Below, piece after piece: positions 34,241 through 47,367 of a DNA stretch of 64,000 nt. The first letter of the stretch is position 1. Every line of letters starts with the position of its first letter. The position numbers and the translations under genes are program-made. The notes under the pieces were generated by a model. The model searched no databases, was not told the origin of the DNA, and saw nothing but the letters and a program-made list of their open reading frames with translations. The DNA comes from Anomaloglossus baeobatrachus. Taxonomy: Eukaryota > Chordata > Amphibia > Anura > Aromobatidae. The stretch lies in NCBI RefSeq assembly GCF_048569485.1, contig NW_027445261.1, forward strand, positions 558,001 through 622,000, written 5' to 3'.

Positions 34241-35484
34241 GGCTTACTTATAATTAGTTGGAGTGTGCAACGCAGGCAGATGCGCTCTGCAAATGTCTTG
34301 GCACTAGTGGGACTATAGCAAGGTCCAATAGCCACGTATAGGATGCCACTAGGTACACTGAGTGTTTGCTAGTATAATGGCTTACTTATAATTAGTTGGA
34401 GTGTGCAACGCAGGCAGATGCGCTCTGCAAATGTCTTGGCACTAGTGGGACTATAGCAAGGTCCAATAGCCACGTATAGGATGCCACTAGGTACACTGAG
34501 TGTTTGCTAGTATAATGGCTTACTTATAATTAGTTGGAGTGTGCAACGCAGGCAGATGCGCTCTGCAAATGTCTTGGCACTAGTGGGACTATAGCAAAGT
34601 CCAATAGCCACAGATAGGATGCCACTAGGTACACTGAGTGTTTGCTAGTATAATGGCTTACTTATAATTAGTTGGAGTGTGCAACGCAGGCAGATGCGCT
34701 CTGCAAATGTCTTGGCACTAGTGGGACTATAGCAAAGTCCAATAGCCACGTATAGGATGCCACTAGGTACACTGAGTGTTTGCTAGTAAAATTGCTTAGT
34801 TTAAAAAAGTTGGAGTGTGCAATGCAGGCAGACGTGCTCTGCAAATGTCTTTGCACTAGTGGGACTATAGCAAAGTCCAATAGCCACGTATAGGATGCCA
34901 CTAGGTACACTGAGTGTTTGCTAGTATAATGGCTAAGTTAAAATTAGTTGGAGTGTGCAACGCAGGCAGATGCGCTCTGCAAATGTCTTGGCACTAGTGG
35001 GACTATAGCAAAGTCCAATAGCCACGTATAGGATGCCACTAGGTACACTGAGTGTTTGCTAGTATAATGGCTTACTTATAATTAGTTGGAGTGTGCAACG
35101 CAGGCAGATGCGCTCTGCAAATGTGTTGGCACTAGTGGGACTATAGCAAAGTCCAATAGCCACGTATAGGATGCCACTAGGTACACTGAGTGTTTGCTAG
35201 TATAATGGCTAAGTTAAAATTAGTTGGAGTGTGCAACGCAGGCAGATGCGCTCTGCAAATGTCTTGGCACTAGTGGGACTATAGCAAAGTCCAATAGCCA
35301 CGTATAGGATGCCACTAGGTACACTGAGTGTTTGCTAGTATAATGGCTTACTTATAATTAGTTGGAGTGTGCAACGCAGGCAGATGCGCTCTGCAAATGT
35401 CTTGGCACTAGTGGGACTATAGCAAAGTCCAATAGCCACGTATAGGATGCCACTAGGTACACTGAGTGTTTGCTAGTATAATGG

Positions 35485-36516
35485 ACCTGACATTACCTCT
35501 CTACTAACCAGAATCCCACAATGTCTGTCTGCTATTTCATCCTTCTTCTCTGTGCGATTCCTAAAACTTAACATGGACAAAACAGAATTCATTGTCTTTC
35601 CTCCTCCTCACTCATCTCCTCCAACAAGCCTTTCCATCAAACTCGATGGTTGCTTACTCTCCCCAGTCTCACAAGCTCGTTGCCTTGGAGTGACCCTCGA
35701 CTCTGCTCTATCCTTCAAGCCACACATCCAAGCCCTCTTCACCTCATGCCGATTACAACTCAAAAACATCTCCCGGATCCGTGCTTTCCTTAACCAAGAA
35801 TCAGCAAAAACATTAGTGCATGCCCTCATCATCTCCCGCCTCGACTACTGCAACCTCCTGCTCTCTGGCCTCCCTTCCAACACTCTTGCACCCCTCCAAT
35901 CTATCCTAAACTCTGCGGCCCGCTTAATCCACCTCTCCCCTCGCTACTCCCCAGCCTCGCCACTCTGCCAATCCCTTCACTGGCTTCCCATCACCCAACG
36001 ACTCCAGTTCAAAACACTAACTATGACATACAAAGCCATGCACAACCTGTCTCCTCCCTACATCTGTGACCTAGTCTCCCGGTACCTACCTGCACGCAAC
36101 CTCAGATCCTCACAAGATCTCCTTCTCTGCTCCTCCCTTATCTCCTCTTCCCACAATCGCGTACAAGATTTCTCCCGTGCATCCCCCATACTTTGGAATG
36201 CTCTACCTCAGCACATCAGACTCTCCCCTACCGTGGAAAGCTTCAAGAGGAACCTCAAGACCCACCTCTTCCAACAAGCCTATAACCTACAACAGCCCTC
36301 AGTCCAGTAGACCACTGCGCAACCAGCTCTGTCCTCACCTATTGTACCATCACCCATTCCCTGTAGACTGTAAGCCCTCGCGGGCAGGGTCCTCTCTCCT
36401 CCTGTACCAGTCTGTTATGTACTGTTAATGATTGTTGTACGTATACCCTTTCACTTGTAAAGCGCCATGGAATAAATGGCGCTATAATAATAAATAATAA
36501 TAATAATAATAATAAT
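35485..36516 (+). mobile_element. Truncated L2 LINE, copy 2
   Basis: Same length, same truncation point and same interrupted monomer position as copy 1, with the same 252-residue frame (35552-36310). It begins 2276 bp after copy 1. An identical insertion site means it was duplicated with the satellite rather than inserted anew. Confidence 0.9.
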
Positions 36517-37898
36517 GGCTTACTTATAATTAGTTGGAGTGTGCAACGCAGGCAGATGCGCTCTGCAAATGTCTTGGCACTAGTGGGACTATAGCAAGGT
36601 CCAATAGCCACGTATAGGATGCCACTAGGTACACTGAGTGTTTGCTAGTATAATGGCTTACTTATAATTAGTTGGAGTGTGCAACGCAGGCAGATGCGCT
36701 CTGCAAATGTCTTGGCACTAGTGGGACTATAGCAAAGTCCACTAGCCACGTATAGGATGCCACTAGGTACACTGAGTGTTTGCTAGTATAATGGCTTACT
36801 TATAATTAGTTGGAGTGTGCAACGCAGGCAGATGCGCTCTGCAAATGTCTTGGCACTAGTGGGACTATAGCAAAGTCCAATAGCCACAGATAGGATGCCA
36901 CTAGGTACACTGAGTGTTTGCTAGTATAATGGCTTACTTATAATTAGTTGGAGTGTGCAACGCAGGCAGATGCGCTCTGCAAATGTCTTGGCACTAGTGG
37001 GACTATAGCAAGGTCCAATAGCCACGTATAGGATGCCACTAGGTACACTGAGTGTTTGCTAGTATAATGGCTTACTTATAATTAGTTGGAGTGTGCAACG
37101 CAGGCAGATGCGCTCTGCAAATGTCTTGGCACTAGTGGGACTATAGCAAAGTCCAATAGCCACGTATAGGATGCCACTAGGTACACTGAGTGTTTGCTAG
37201 TATAATGGCTTACTTATAATTAGTTGGAGTGTGCAACGCAGGCAGATGCGCTCTGCAAATGTCTTGGCACTAGTGGGACTATAGCAAGGTCCAATAGCCA
37301 CGTATAGGATGCCACTAGGTACACTGAGTGTTTGCTAGTATAATGGCTTACTTATAATTAGTTGGAGTGTGCAACGCAGGCAGATGCGCTCTGCAAATGT
37401 CTTGGCACTAGTGGGACTATAGCAAAGTCCAATAGCCACGTATAGGATGCCACTAGGTACACTGAGTGTTTGCTAGTATAATTGCTTAGTTTAAAAAAGT
37501 TGGAGTGTGCAATGCAGGCAGACGTGCTCTGCAAATGTCTTTTTACTAGTGGGACTATAGCAAAGTCCAATAGCCACGTATAGGATGCCACTAGGTACAC
37601 TGAGTGTTTGCTAGTATAATGGCTTACTTATAATTAGTTGGAGTGTGCAACGCAGGCAGATGCGCTCTGCAAATGTCTTGGCACTAGTGGGACTATAGCA
37701 AGGTCCAATAGCCACGTATAGGATGCCACTAGGTACACTGAGTGTTTGCTAGTATAATGGCTTACTTATAATTAGTTGGAGTGTGCAACGCAGGCAGATG
37801 CGCTCTGCAAATGTCTTGGCACTAGTGGGACTATAGCAAAGTCCAATAGCTACAGATAGGATGCCACTAGGTACACTGAGTGTTTGCTAGTATAATGG

Positions 37899-38930
37899 AC
37901 CTGACATTACCTCTCTACTAACCAGAATCCCACAATGTCTGTCTGCTATTTCATCCTTCTTCTCTGTGCGATTCCTAAAACTTAACATGGACAAAACAGA
38001 ATTCATTGTCTTTCCTCCTCCTCACTCATCTCCTCCAACAAGCCTTTCCATCAAACTCGATGGTTGCTTACTCTCCCCAGTCTCACAAGCTCGTTGCCTT
38101 GGAGTGACCCTCGACTCTGCTCTATCCTTCAAGCCACACATCCAAGCCCTCTTCACCTCATGCCGATTACAACTCAAAAACATCTCCCGGATCCGTGCTT
38201 TCCTTAACCAAGAATCAGCAAAAACATTAGTGCATGCCCTCATCATCTCCCGCCTCGACTACTGCAACCTCCTGCTCTCTGGCCTCCCTTCCAACACTCT
38301 TGCACCCCTCCAATCTATCCTAAACTCTGCGGCCCGCTTAATCCACCTCTCCCCTCGCTACTCCCCAGCCTCGCCACTCTGCCAATCCCTTCACTGGCTT
38401 CCCATCACCCAACGACTCCAGTTCAAAACACTAACTATGACATACAAAGCCATGCACAACCTGTCTCCTCCCTACATCTGTGACCTAGTCTCCCGGTACC
38501 TACCTGCACGCAACCTCAGATCCTCACAAGATCTCCTTCTCTGCTCCTCCCTTATCTCCTCTTCCCACAATCGCGTACAAGATTTCTCCCGTGCATCCCC
38601 CATACTTTGGAATGCTCTACCTCAGCACATCAGACTCTCCCCTACCGTGGAAAGCTTCAAGAGGAACCTCAAGACCCACCTCTTCCAACAAGCCTATAAC
38701 CTACAACAGCCCTCAGTCCAGTAGACCACTGCGCAACCAGCTCTGTCCTCACCTATTGTACCATCACCCATTCCCTGTAGACTGTAAGCCCTCGCGGGCA
38801 GGGTCCTCTCTCCTCCTGTACCAGTCTGTTATGTACTGTTAATGATTGTTGTACGTATACCCTTTCACTTGTAAAGCGCCATGGAATAAATGGCGCTATA
38901 ATAATAAATAATAATAATAATAATAATAAT
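37899..38930 (+). mobile_element. Truncated L2 LINE, copy 3
   Basis: Identical insertion site and frame (37966-38724). It lies exactly 4690 bp from copy 1, and flanking variants such as a GCTACAGATAGG monomer also repeat at that distance, so copies 1 and 3 belong to one duplicated block. Confidence 0.9.
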
Positions 38931-41900
38931 GGCTTACTTATAATTAGTTGGAGTGTGCAACGCAGGCAGATGCGCTCTGCAAATGTCTTGGCACTAGTGG
39001 GACTATAGCAAGGTCCAATAGCCACGTATAGGATGCCACTAGGTACACTGAGTGTTTGCTAGTATAATGGCTTACTTATAATTAGTTGGAGTGTGCAACG
39101 CAGGCAGATGCGCTCTGCAAATGTCTTGGCACTAGTGGGACTATAGCAAGGTCCAATAGCCACGTATAGGATGCCACTAGGTACACTGAGTGTTTGCTAG
39201 TATAATGGCTTACTTATAATTAGTTGGAGTGTGCAACGCAGGCAGATGCGCTCTGCAAATGTCTTGGCACTAGTGGGACTATAGCAAAGTCCAATAGCCA
39301 CAGATAGGATGCCACTAGGTACACTGAGTGTTTGCTAGTATAATGGCTTACTTATAATTAGTTGGAGTGTGCAACGCAGGCAGATGCGCTCTGCAAATGT
39401 CTTGGCACTAGTGGGACTATAGCAAAGTCCAATAGCCACGTATAGGATGCCACTAGGTACACTGAGTGTTTGCTAGTAAAATTGCTTAGTTTAAAAAAGT
39501 TGGAGTGTGCAATGCAGGCAGACGTGCTCTGCAAATGTCTTTGCACTAGTGGGACTATAGCAAAGTCCAATAGCCACGTATAGGATGCCACTAGGTACAC
39601 TGAGTGTTTGCTAGTATAATGGCTAAGTTAAAATTAGTTGGAGTGTGCAACGCAGGCAGATGCGCTCTGCAAATGTCTTGGCACTAGTGGGACTATAGCA
39701 AAGTCCAATAGCCACGTATAGGATGCCACTAGGTACACTGAGTGTTTGCTAGTATAATGGCTTACTTATAATTAGTTGGAGTGTGCAACGCAGGCAGATG
39801 CGCTCTGCAAATGTCTTGGCACTAGTGGGACTATAGCAAAGTCCAATAGCCACGTATAGGATGCCACTAGGTACACTGAGTGTTTGCTAGTATAATGGCT
39901 AAGTTAAAATTAGTTGGAGTGTGCAACGCAGGCAGATGCGCTCTGCAAATGTCTTGGCACTAGTGGGACTATAGCAAAGTCCAATAGCCACGTATAGGAT
40001 GCCACTAGGTACACTGAGTGTTTGCTAGTATAATGGCTTACTTATAATTAGTTGGAGTGTGCAACGCAGGCAGATGCGCTCTGCAAATGTCTTGGCACTA
40101 GTGGGACTATAGCAAAGTCCAATAGCCACGTATAGGATGCCACTAGGTACACTGAGTGTTTGCTAGTATAATGGCTTACTTATAATTAGTTGGAGTGTGC
40201 AACGCAGGCAGATGCGCTCTGCAAATGTCTTGGCACTAGTGGGACTATAGCAAAGTCCAATAGCCACAGATAGGATGCCACTAGGTACACTGAGTGTTTG
40301 CTAGTATAATGGCTTACTTATAATTAGTTGGAGTGTGCAACGCAGGCAGATGCGCTCTGCAAATGTCTTGGCACTAGTGGGACTATAGCAAGGTCCAATA
40401 GCCACGTATAGGATGCCACTAGGTACACTGAGTGTTTGCTAGTATAATGGCTTACTTATAATTAGTTGGAGTGTGCAACGCAGGCAGATGCGCTCTGCAA
40501 ATGTCTTGGCACTAGTGGGACTATAGCAAAGTCCAATAGCCACGTATAGGATGCCACTAGGTACACTGAGTGTTTGCTAGTATAATGGCTTACTTATAAT
40601 TAGTTGGAGTGTGCAACGCAGGCAGATGCGCTCTGCAAATGTCTTGGCACTAGTGGGACTATAGCAAGGTCCAATAGCCACGTATAGGATGCCACTAGGT
40701 ACACTGAGTGTTTGCTAGTATAATGGCTTACTTATAATTAGTTGGAGTGTGCAACGCAGGCAGATGCGCTCTGCAAATGTCTTGGCACTAGTGGGACTAT
40801 AGCAAAGTCCAATAGCCACGTATAGGATGCCACTAGGTACACTGAGTGTTTGCTAGTAAAATTGCTTAGTTTAAAAAAGTTGGAGTGTGCAATGCAGGCA
40901 GACGTGCTCTGCAAATGTCTTTGCACTAGTGGGACTATAGCAAAGTCCAATAGCCACGTATAGGATGCCACTAGGTACACTGAGTGTTTGCTAGTATAAT
41001 GGCTAAGTTAAAATTAGTTGGAGTGTGCAACGCAGGCAGATGCGCTCTGCAAATGTCTTGGCACTAGTGGGACTATAGCAAAGTCCAATAGCCACGTATA
41101 GGATGCCACTAGGTACACTGAGTGTTTGCTAGTATAATGGCTTACTTATAATTAGTTGGAGTGTGCAACGCAGGCAGATGCGCTCTGCAAATGTCTTGGC
41201 ACTAGTGGGACTATAGCAAAGTCCAATAGCCACGTATAGGATGCCACTAGGTACACTGAGTGTTTGCTAGTATAATGGCTAAGTTAAAATTAGTTGGAGT
41301 GTGCAACGCAGGCAGATGCGCTCTGCAAATGTCTTGGCACTAGTGGGACTATAGCAAAGTCCAATAGCCACGTATAGGATGCCACTAGGTACACTGAGTG
41401 TTTGCTAGTATAATGGCTTACTTATAATTAGTTGGAGTGTGCAACGCAGGCAGATGCGCTCTGCAAATGTCTTGGCACTAGTGGGACTATAGCAAAGTCC
41501 AATAGCCACGTATAGGATGCCACTAGGTACACTGAGTGTTTGCTAGTATAATGGCTTACTTATAATTAGTTGGAGTGTGCAACGCAGGCAGATGCGCTCT
41601 GCAAATGTCTTGGCACTAGTGGGACTATAGCAAAGTCCAATAGCCACAGATAGGATGCCACTAGGTACACTGAGTGTTTGCTAGTATAATGGCTTACTTA
41701 TAATTAGTTGGAGTGTGCAACGCAGGCAGATGCGCTCTGCAAATGTCTTGGCACTAGTGGGACTATAGCAAGGTCCAATAGCCACGTATAGGATGCCACT
41801 AGGTACACTGAGTGTTTGCTAGTATAATGGCTTACTTATAATTAGTTGGAGTGTGCAACGCAGGCAGATGCGCTCTGCAAATGTCTTGGCACTAGTGGGA

Positions 41901-44176
41901 CTATAGCAAAGTCCAATAGCCACGTATAGGATGCCACTAGGTACACTGAGTGTTTGCTAGTATAATGGCTTACTTATAATTAGTTGGAGTGTGCAACGCA
42001 GGCAGATGCGCTCTGCAAATGTCTTGGCACTAGTGGGACTATAGCAAGGTCCAATAGCCACGTATAGGATGCCACTAGGTACACTGAGTGTTTGCTAGTA
42101 TAATGGCTTACTTATAATTAGTTGGAGTGTGCAACGCAGGCAGATGCGCTCTGCAAATGTCTTGGCACTAGTGGGACTATAGCAAAGTCCAATAGCCACG
42201 TATAGGATGCCATTAGGTACACTGAGTGTTTGCTAGTATAATGGTTAAGTTAAAATTAGTTGGAGTGTGCAACGCAGGCAGATGCGCTCTGCAAATGTCT
42301 TGGCACTAGTGGGACTATAGCAAAGTCCAATAGCCACGTATAGGATGCCACTAGGTACACTGAGTGTTTGCTAGTAAAATTGCTTAGTTTAAAAAAGTTG
42401 GAGTGTGCAATGCAGGCAGACGTGCTCTGCAAATGTCTTTGCACTAGTGGGACTATAGCAAAGTCCAATAGCCACGTATAGGATGCCACTAGGTACACTG
42501 AGTGTTTGCTAGTATAATGGCTTACTTATAATTAGTTGGAGTGTGCAACGCAGGCAGATGCGCTCTGCAAATGTCTTGGCACTAGTGGGACTATAGCAAA
42601 GTCCAATAGCCACGTATAGGATGCCACTAGGTACACTGAGTGTTTGCTAGTATAATGGCTAAGTTAAAATTAGTTGGAGTGTGCAACGCAGGCAGATGCG
42701 CTCTGCAAATGTCTTGGCACTAGTGGGACTATAGCAAAGTCCAATAGCCACGTATAGGATGCCACTAGGTACACTGAGTGTTTGCTAGTATAATGGCTTA
42801 CTTATAATTAGTTGGAGTGTGCAACGCAGGCAGATGCGCTCTGCAAATGTCTTGGCACTAGTGGGACTATAGCAAAGTCCAATAGCCACGTATAGGATGC
42901 CACTAGGTACACTGAGTGTTTGCTAGTATAATGGCTTACTTATAATTAGTTGGAGTGTGCAACGCAGGCAGATGCGCTCTGCAAATGTCTTGGCACTAGT
43001 GGGACTATAGCAAAGTCCAATAGCCACAGATAGGATGCCACTAGGTACACTGAGTGTTTGCTAGTATAATGGCTTACTTATAATTAGTTGGAGTGTGCAA
43101 CGCAGGCAGATGCGCTCTGCAAATGTCTTGGCACTAGTGGGACTATAGCAAGGTCCAATAGCCACGTATAGGATGCCACTAGGTACACTGAGTGTTTGCT
43201 AGTATAATGGCTTACTTATAATTAGTTGGAGTGTGCAACGCAGGCAGATGCGCTCTGCAAATGTCTTGGCACTAGTGGGACTATAGCAAAGTCCAATAGC
43301 CACGTATAGGATGCCACTAGGTACACTGAGTGTTTGCTAGTATAATGGCTTACTTATAATTAGTTGGAGTGTGCAACGCAGGCAGATGCGCTCTGCAAAT
43401 GTCTTGGCACTAGTGGGACTATAGCAAGGTCCAATAGCCACGTATAGGATGCCACTAGGTACACTGAGTGTTTGCTAGTATAATGGCTTACTTATAATTA
43501 GTTGGAGTGTGAAACGCAGGCAGATGCGCTCTGCAAATGTCTTGGCACTAGTGGGACTATAGCAAAGTCCAATAGCCACGTATAGGATGCCACTAGGTAC
43601 ACTGAGTGTTTTCTAGTATAATGGTTAAGTTAAAATTAGTTGGAGTGTGCAACGCAGGCAGATGCGCTCTGCAAATGTCTTGGCACTAGTGGGACTATAG
43701 CAAAGTCCAATAGCCACGTATAGGATGCCACTAGGTACACTGAGTGTTTGCTAGTAAAATTGCTTAGTTTAAAAAAGTTGGAGTGTGCAATGCAGGCAGA
43801 CGTGCTCTGCAAATGTCTTTGCACTAGTGGGACTATAGCAAAGTCCAATAGCCACGTATAGGATGCCACTAGGTACACTGAGTGTTTGCTAGTATAATGG
43901 CTTACTTATAATTAGTTGGAGTGTGCAACGCAGGCAGATGCGCTCTGCAAATGTCTTGGCACTAGTGGGACTATAGCAAGGTCCAATAGCCACGTATAGG
44001 ATGCCACTAGGTACACTGAGTGTTTGCTAGTATAATGGCTTACTTATAATTAGTTGGAGTGTGCAACGCAGGCAGATGCGCTCTGCAAATGTCTTGGCAC
44101 TAGTGGGACTATAGCAAAGTCCAATAGCCACAGATAGGATGCCACTAGGTACACTGAGTGTTTGCTAGTATAATGG

Positions 44177-45208
44177 ACCTGACATTACCTCTCTACTAAC
44201 CAGAATCCCACAATGTCTGTCTGCTATTTCATCCTTCTTCTCTGTGCGATTCCTAAAACTTAACATGGACAAAACAGAATTCATTGTCTTTCCTCCTCCT
44301 CACTCATCTCCTCCAACAAGCCTTTCCATCAAACTCGATGGTTGCTTACTCTCCCCAGTCTCACAAGCTCGTTGCCTTGGAGTGACCCTCGACTCTGCTC
44401 TATCCTTCAAGCCACACATCCAAGCCCTCTTCACCTCATGCCGATTACAACTCAAAAACATCTCCCGGATCCGTGCTTTCCTTAACCAAGAATCAGCAAA
44501 AACATTAGTGCATGCCCTCATCATCTCCCGCCTCGACTACTGCAACCTCCTGCTCTCTGGCCTCCCTTCCAACACTCTTGCACCCCTCCAATCTATCCTA
44601 AACTCTGCGGCCCGCTTAATCCACCTCTCCCCTCGCTACTCCCCAGCCTCGCCACTCTGCCAATCCCTTCACTGGCTTCCCATCACCCAACGACTCCAGT
44701 TCAAAACACTAACCATGACATACAAAGCCATGCACAACCTGTCTCCTCCCTACATCTGTGACCTAGTCTCCCGGTACCTACCTGCACGCAACCTCAGATC
44801 CTCACAAGATCTCCTTCTCTGCTCCTCCCTTATCTCCTCTTCCCACAATCGCGTACAAGATTTCTCCCGTGCATCCCCCATACTTTGGAATGCTCTACCT
44901 CAGCACATCAGACTCTCCCCTACCGTGGAAAGCTTCAAGAGGAACCTCAAGACCCACCTCTTCCAACAAGCCTATAACCTACAACAGCCCTCAGTCCAGT
45001 AGACCACTGCGCAACCAGCTCTGTCCTCACCTATTGTACCATCACCCATTCCCTGTAGACTGTAAGCCCTCGCGGGCAGGGTCCTCTCTCCTCCTGTACC
45101 AGTCTGTTATGTACTGTTAATGATTGTTGTACGTATACCCTTTCACTTGTAAAGCGCCATGGAATAAATGGCGCTATAATAATAAATAATAATAATAATT
45201 ATAATAAT
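44177..45208 (+). mobile_element. Truncated L2 LINE, copy 4
   Basis: Identical site and encoded protein (44244-45002). It differs by at least one silent base (CTAACCATG for CTAACTATG) and one base in the AAT tail. It lies 6278 bp after copy 3, across several blocks that lost or never had the insert. Confidence 0.9.
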
Positions 45209-46202
45209 GGCTTACTTATAATTAGTTGGAGTGTGCAACGCAGGCAGATGCGCTCTGCAAATGTCTTGGCACTAGTGGGACTATAGCAAGGTCCAATAGC
45301 CACGTATAGGATGCCACTAGGTACACTGAGTGTTTGCTAGTATAATGGCTTACTTATAATTAGTTGGAGTGTGCAACGCAGGCAGATGCGCTCTGCAAAT
45401 GTCTTGGCACTAGTGGGACTATAGCAAAGTCCAATAGCCACAGATAGGATGCCACTAGGTACACTGAGTGTTTGCTAGTATAATGGCTTACTTATAATTA
45501 GTTGGAGTGTGCAACGCAGGCAGATGCGCTCTGCAAATGTCTTGGCACTAGTGGGACTATAGCAAAGTCCAATAGCCACGTATAGGATGCCACTAGGTAC
45601 ACTGAGTGTTTGCTAGTAAAATTGCTTAGTTTAAAAAAGTTGGAGTGTGCAATGCAGGCAGACGTGCTCTGCAAATGTCTTTGCACTAGTGGGACTATAG
45701 CAAAGTCCAATAGCCACAGATAGGATGCCACTAGGTACACTGAGTGTTTGCTAGTATAATGGCTTACTTATAATTAGTTGGAGTGTGCAACGCAGGCAGA
45801 TGCGCTCTGCAAATGTCTTGGCACTAGTGGGACTATAGCAAAGTCCAATAGCCACGTATAGGATGCCACTAGGTACACTGAGTGTTTGCTAGTATAATGG
45901 CTAAGTTAAAATTAGTTGGAGTGTGCAACGCAGGCAGATGCGCTCTGCAAATGTCTTGGCACTAGTGGGACTATAGCAAAGTCCAATAGCCACGTATAGG
46001 ATGCCACTAGGTACACTGAGTGTTTGCTAGTAAAATTGCTTAGTTTAAAAAAGTTGGAGTGTGCAATGCAGGCAGACGTGCTCTGCAAATGTCTTTGCAC
46101 TAGTGGGACTATAGCAAAGTCCAATAGCCACAGATAGGATGCCACTAGGTACACTGAGTGTTTGCTAGTATAATGGCTTAGTTATAATGAGTTGGAGTGT
46201 GC

Positions 46203-46993
46203 AGAGGACAGGAGGGTACAGTGGCAGGATTGTGGTGCTCTGGGTAGAGGAATGGAAGCCTGCCTTTCTATTCCCTCCTAATGGTGAAATGCAGGGAGGA
46301 AATCCCTGACCTTGGCTACACAGATGCTGTTGCTGTTTGCAGGACCTGTCACCTATGGCTCTCTGACCCTGCCGGTTTGAGTCCTTAAAAGGACTGCTAT
46401 AAAGTGCTCTCCCTATGCTGTCTAACGCTGTGTATGCAGCGCATACAGCTGTATCGGCTATAGGACTCAGGAGGACGGAGCTGCGACAGTGATGTCTGAC
46501 ACCAAAGACGCAGAAGGCAGATAATGGCGTCCGTGAAGAAAATGTCCGGTTTTATAATGCAGGGACATGTGACATGCAGATCCTATCACACATGCCGTTG
46601 CTTCTCTGGCTCAAAGTCAACTTAGCTGTGTGTGTGTCTGTGATTGGCTGACATGCTGGCCCGCCCCACAAGACGCGCGCACTTAGGGAAGGAAGACAAG
46701 AAAAAAAAAATGGCGATCGCCATTATAGAAACAGCAGTGATCTGAAGGCGCTGTTCACGCACACTATACACTGAAATGTGATAATAGTTTGATTCACAGA
46801 GTGACTTACACTATTACAGCAGAAACCAAGCTATGATTTAGCTGTTTTTTGGCTGCTAGAACCGTTCTCGAACGTTTCTAGAACTATCGAGCTTTTGCAA
46901 AAAGCTCGAGTTCTAGTTCGATCTAGAACATGCCCCAAAATCACTCGAGCCTAGAACTGGAGAACCACGAACCACGAACCGCGCTCAACTCTA
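46203..46993 (-). mobile_element. hAT element 5' terminal region, inverted, ending at its TIR
   Basis: Second copy of 8873-9667. On the minus strand it starts TAGAGTTGAGCGCGGTTCG at 46993, then has the TTCTAGAAC and CTCGAG subterminal cluster, the promoter and the junction into the satellite. The eight bases after 46993 (tccaggag) are the expected target duplication. The left end of this fold-back is not a TIR but a break into Penelope-like sequence at 25827-25833, so no partner is seen. Confidence 0.75.
46548..46670 (-). promoter_or_regulatory. Putative hAT promoter (GC, CCAAT and TATA boxes)
   Basis: Minus strand, in order: GGGGCGG (complement at 46661-46667), CAGCCAATCA (46643-46647 core) and TATAAAACCGG (TATA complement at 46550-46556). 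The order and spacing fit a vertebrate pol II promoter that would transcribe leftward through the array into the inverted leader at 31342-31565. Confidence 0.6.
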
Positions 46994-46999
46994 TCCAGG

Positions 47000-47235
47000 A
47001 GCTTTGGTTCCCTGAGTTTCCAATAGCAAATGTCTAGAAAAAACTCTGTCCATTGGCACAACTCAGCAAGAAAACGAGAAGACCGAGAAGATATATTTCA
47101 TTTATCTTAATGCCACCTTCTTAACAGCACTAAACCCTTCTATTATGTCCCTTAGCCTTTTGAGCTTATCCTCTGGTAAGCGGAAGACCATGCCTCTGGT
47201 ATCGATCTCAGTGCCTAAAAACTGTATTATAGTAG
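47000..47235 (-). mobile_element. DIRS-like reverse-transcriptase fragment (fossil)
   Basis: The minus strand encodes FLGTEIDTRGMVFRLPEDKL and then LRDIIEGFSAVKKVALR, the conserved stretch after the palm of DIRS-type reverse transcriptases. It is a short broken piece. The hAT fold-back abuts it, so the hAT probably inserted into a DIRS copy. Confidence 0.65.
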
Positions 47236-47367
47236 CCAATCAGAATACAAAAGGATGCATAGGAAGCGTGACTTTATTTCAATATTTTAAAACAATCCAA
47301 TAAAATGAAGAAAAGTCACTCATACAAGATCCACAGAAGTTGTATAATACATACATAAATCAAAACA

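Larger units (their letters stand above)
31566..46202 (+). repeat. Satellite array 2b, ~76 monomers of 138 bp with higher-order structure
   Basis: Fourteen kb of 138-bp type-B monomers, interrupted by four copies of the same L2 fragment. Marker variants repeat at fixed distances: an A-rich linker variant (TTAGTTTAAAAAAG) at 39358, 40738, 42256 and 43636 blocks (steps of 1380, 1518 and 1380 bp, that is 10 or 11 monomers), and a TTTTTACTAG variant at about 32850 and 37540 (step 4690 bp). Identity between blocks is close to complete. This matches a satellite that grows by unequal exchange. It lies between an inverted hAT leader and an inverted hAT 5' terminus. Confidence 0.93.

Noticed and set aside
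25987-46154. Repeated ~80-residue frames (MYLVASYTWLLDFAIVPLV type) across the satellites
   Set aside because: They are translations of two satellite monomers read on one strand and repeat with the array. There is no codon or start-site evidence for a gene.
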